Source of the DNA: Gorsachius magnificus
Taxonomy: Eukaryota; Chordata; Aves; Pelecaniformes; Ardeidae
Direction of reading: 5' to 3'
Assembly: GCA_034008185.1 (NCBI GenBank)
Contig: CM067081.1
Coordinates: 79,690,765-79,754,764, forward strand
DNA: 64,000 bases
Shown here piece by piece: positions 61,195 to 64,000 of the stretch. How positions within the stretch are numbered: the first letter of the stretch is position 1; every line of letters starts with the position of its first letter. Both the position numbers and the translations under genes were made by a program. Under the pieces are notes generated by a model. The model was given only the letters and a program-made list of their open reading frames with translations, was not told the DNA's origin and did not search any database.

Positions 61195-64000
61195 ACAAAT
61201 GCTAACTTGTGAACACAATAGCGTCCTGCGAAAGAGAGAGTGTAGGAGACAGAGTCTAGACAGGTAGCAAAATCTGGGAAACCTCTATGAAGCTCTTATT
61301 AAACCAGCTTAAAACTCTTTTTTTCTACTGTCAAGTTCTCAGTGTGAGGGTAGACGAAGCTAGTCGTTTTCAGTAGCGAATGGAAATGGATTAATTTGTA
61401 TGTGAGAGATATTTTGGAGGGTAAACAACGACAATATGCTTCTATTTGAAAATTCCAACCCTTTCTTGTTCAGTCCTCTTAGAGAATTTAAGAAACATAA
61501 TTATTCAGACATCCAGAAAATGAATTAACAGTTCTGTTTTCTCTAAAATAGAAAGTATTAGAGATACAGCTAAATATTTGGTATGTTATGAGATATCTCT
61601 TAATATTTATTCTACTTTCTCTAATATAAACAAGAAATTTCAATTCATGCATTCTCTGAAGCCTCGTAAGTGGGTTTCCCACCCTCCTTCTCATTACTTT
61701 CTTAGTAATAGGAGAGCAATTTTTTCACTGCGTTCTTTGCCATACAGAGAATGAATGCTACGGTAGCTTCATATGTAAACTGTGGGATGTGCTTGTCATA
61801 CCCAGTAGACTCACTGGCAGAACCCATACCCTTGCCTAGCATTTTCCTATTCTTTTGCTTGCTTCCCTGAGGAGCTTTTTCCATTTATGGTTTACTTGTT
61901 TTCTTGTGGTGAATAAAAGACTTAGAGGATGCTGTTACAGGTTAGTAAGGAGTTGACCTTACTCATTGACCCTGAGAATACCAGCAGTTATGGTTACTTG
62001 CTTTCATTGCTTAATATTATAAAGGAAGGTAGATTTAATAGAAGATCCAGGACCACCTTCTTTGGCACAGCATCTTCAAAAGGTGAAACAATACTACCAC
62101 GTGACTACAACTGCTGTCAAGGAAATAATTTGTTTTCTTACAAAGTATCTTTTTTTTTAATCAGATCTTATCATACCAACATCATATTTTTTCTCAGAAA
62201 AGAGCAGATGGGAAAGGATAAGAAAAAAAGGATAAACATTTGAAGGCGTAAGATTTTCCTATTGTCACAAATTTTTTTGCTTTCTAGCTAGAAAGAATAG
62301 ACTTCTTTAGTAATAGTAAAATTGATGTAAGAACACTTTTGTCTCAGACAGCCGTTCCCCCAGCGAAAGACCGTGGTAAATGTCCTTTGACATTGACATT
62401 GTACACACAGACTTTAAATGATTATATCATAGTGCTTTTTCTTCATATAAAAATAGCAACCGTAACATACTGGTCTATCGAATCCAAGATATCCTGACCT
62501 AAATTAGTAATGTTCTTAGTGAACAGAGAAAGGTTGACAGGTTTTGGTGATCATAGAGAGGCAAAGGCATTTAAAGTAGCTAATTCAGTATTATTTAAAT
62601 TTCAGCTTGAATGGCTTGCTGTCAGATATTGTGTCATGCACTTGTGACAGTACAAAAGACAAATCTTATGGATATTTTTTCTGTATACTCCACAGCTAAC
62701 ACTTAAATAGAAAAAAAGAAATCTGAGTTAGAACAACTGTCTGATAGTTTTTTAACTATTTATAAAGTTATATTATAAAGTTAGCAGCAGTCAAAGTAAT
62801 AACAACAACTACATAAAAGAGTAAAAAAAGTGTTCTGCAACTTTCAAAAATTAATCTCAGCTTATCAAGTAACGAAAAGGTTTGTTTTTAACAATTTCTG
62901 GAGCATTACACTTCTAAAAATATCTTTAGTTCAGTGTTGGATTTAAGCCTGCAGCATTCTGCATGTTACATTCAGAGCATAGTGCTGATTCACCCTAATT
63001 TTAAAATCAGATTCAAATGGCATATGTTGTCTCAGGCAATGTTCTTCAAGGGAAGTAGTTAATGCATGCACAACCCACATAGAGTATTCTGTGTGCCACA
63101 GCCTCTGACATCCTATTACTCCTAAAAAATAAGGCAAATTATTAGTTTATTAGAGAAATTCCCTGGAAACCTGACTGTCAAGAGCAAGATGACTTCTCAG
63201 TATGCCTTAAAAGATCATGGCATGAAAGGCTGAAGAAATAATTATAGAAGAAAACAGTGGGTGTTTGGAGGGTGGGTGCAGTTGGACAATGTTATGCTGC
63301 AGGCTAGTGTGCATCTACAGATGATGTGCACTTTGTGTCATGTAGTTGCTTCTCAATGCAAGTGCTGATCAGTACTTTGGAAAGACAACATAACCAGAGA
63401 TATTCAATAATCAGTGTAAATGTCCTCAGCCTGAGAAAAGCTCACATCCCAGTACAAACAGTGACCTTTCTGTTGATTTCAGAGCTTTTTATGTGGTCTC
63501 AAACTATTAGAGGACACATAATGCATTACATTTTTCAAGTATCTTTTGATAAGACATCCAGAGTTTCCTAAAACTAAAAGGAAGAAAAAAAAATACAGTT
63601 TTTTAAACTTCTTTCTTGTTTTGTTGTTCTTAGTAGGGAAATTTTGTAGATGGTTTTGTGTAAAAGCTTTTCGAAACTGAAGGAGACTGCATTTCACTAG
63701 GAGGTTTTTTTCATAGTTCTTTCAATGACCTCTTAATAGAAATAAAAAGTCTATTAAGTAATATAGAAGAAGTTCCTACAGATTGTGATATTTTTCAAAT
63801 CTATTCAAAGTTTTACCCCAATATTTATTGAAAATAATTTTTCAGCTGCAGTTCAGTCATACTTGGCAGAATAATAAATATAATGCATTTATTTCTATTG
63901 ACTCCATGGTCTCCTAGATGTGGGACTCTAATGCAAACATTTCTGAGACTCACTCACTCACTCCTCTTCAACACTGGTATTTTAAAGCAAAATAGGTTTC

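Larger units (their letters stand above)
55158..64000 (+). other. STS: STS intron, at least 8.8 kb, continues past the window
   Basis: After the donor at 55158 no reading frame resembling the STS C-terminal region (cysteine-rich, with F-A-T-H and H-H-D-P-P-type motifs) is visible on the + strand. One CR1 copy (60156-61194) and a (TTTG)n repeat (57039-57059) are the only recognisable items. Nothing is identified in 55158-60155 or 61195-64000. Confidence 0.6.

Noticed and set aside
1..64000. tRNA, rRNA, CRISPR, operon or phage-type systems
   Set aside because: No cloverleaf, repeat-spacer array or clustered gene arrangement is visible. The content is that of an avian gene with long introns.

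Overview
This is vertebrate, almost certainly avian, nuclear DNA. It is AT-rich and its coding capacity is split into short exons with GT/AG borders. Its interspersed repeats are CR1 LINEs ending in the 8-bp ATTCTATG/ATTCTGTG tail repeats typical of birds, plus two solo LTRs of a family abundant in birds. There is no bacterial-style gene packing, no operon, no CRISPR array and no RNA gene that I can recognise.

The only host gene I can support is steroid sulfatase (STS), on the + strand and running through the whole window. Six consecutive internal coding exons are readable: 1250-1372, 6920-7343, 16968-17104, 42292-42429, 52254-52413 and 55036-55157. All splice phases agree. Together they give 367 complete codons that correspond one-to-one, with no net insertion or deletion, to human STS residues 93-459, with split codons at each end (92 and 460). 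The visible active-site residues K134, H136, H290, D342, Q343 and K368 are kept, as is the two-helix membrane hairpin. The 5' exons (start codon, signal peptide, D35/D36, the formylglycine cysteine C75) and the last coding part (after residue 460) are not in the window.

Layout: 1-1249 is the end of an upstream intron. Next come a 5.5 kb intron, the large membrane-hairpin exon, and a 9.6 kb intron with two solo LTRs (12354-12947, 13887-14439, both minus). A 25.2 kb intron follows, carrying most of the CR1 copies, including a three-level nest at 20788-23033 and a head-to-tail pair at 29388-30447. Then come a 9.8 kb intron with one old CR1, a 2.6 kb intron, and at least 8.8 kb of a further intron with a CR1 copy at 60156-61194.

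I did not find a previously undescribed system. The most informative observations are the nested CR1 chronology, the inverted CR1 copies flanking the exon that carries D342/Q343, the anomalous GC block inside the 60 kb CR1, and the contrast between the conserved catalytic parts and the divergent membrane hairpin of STS.
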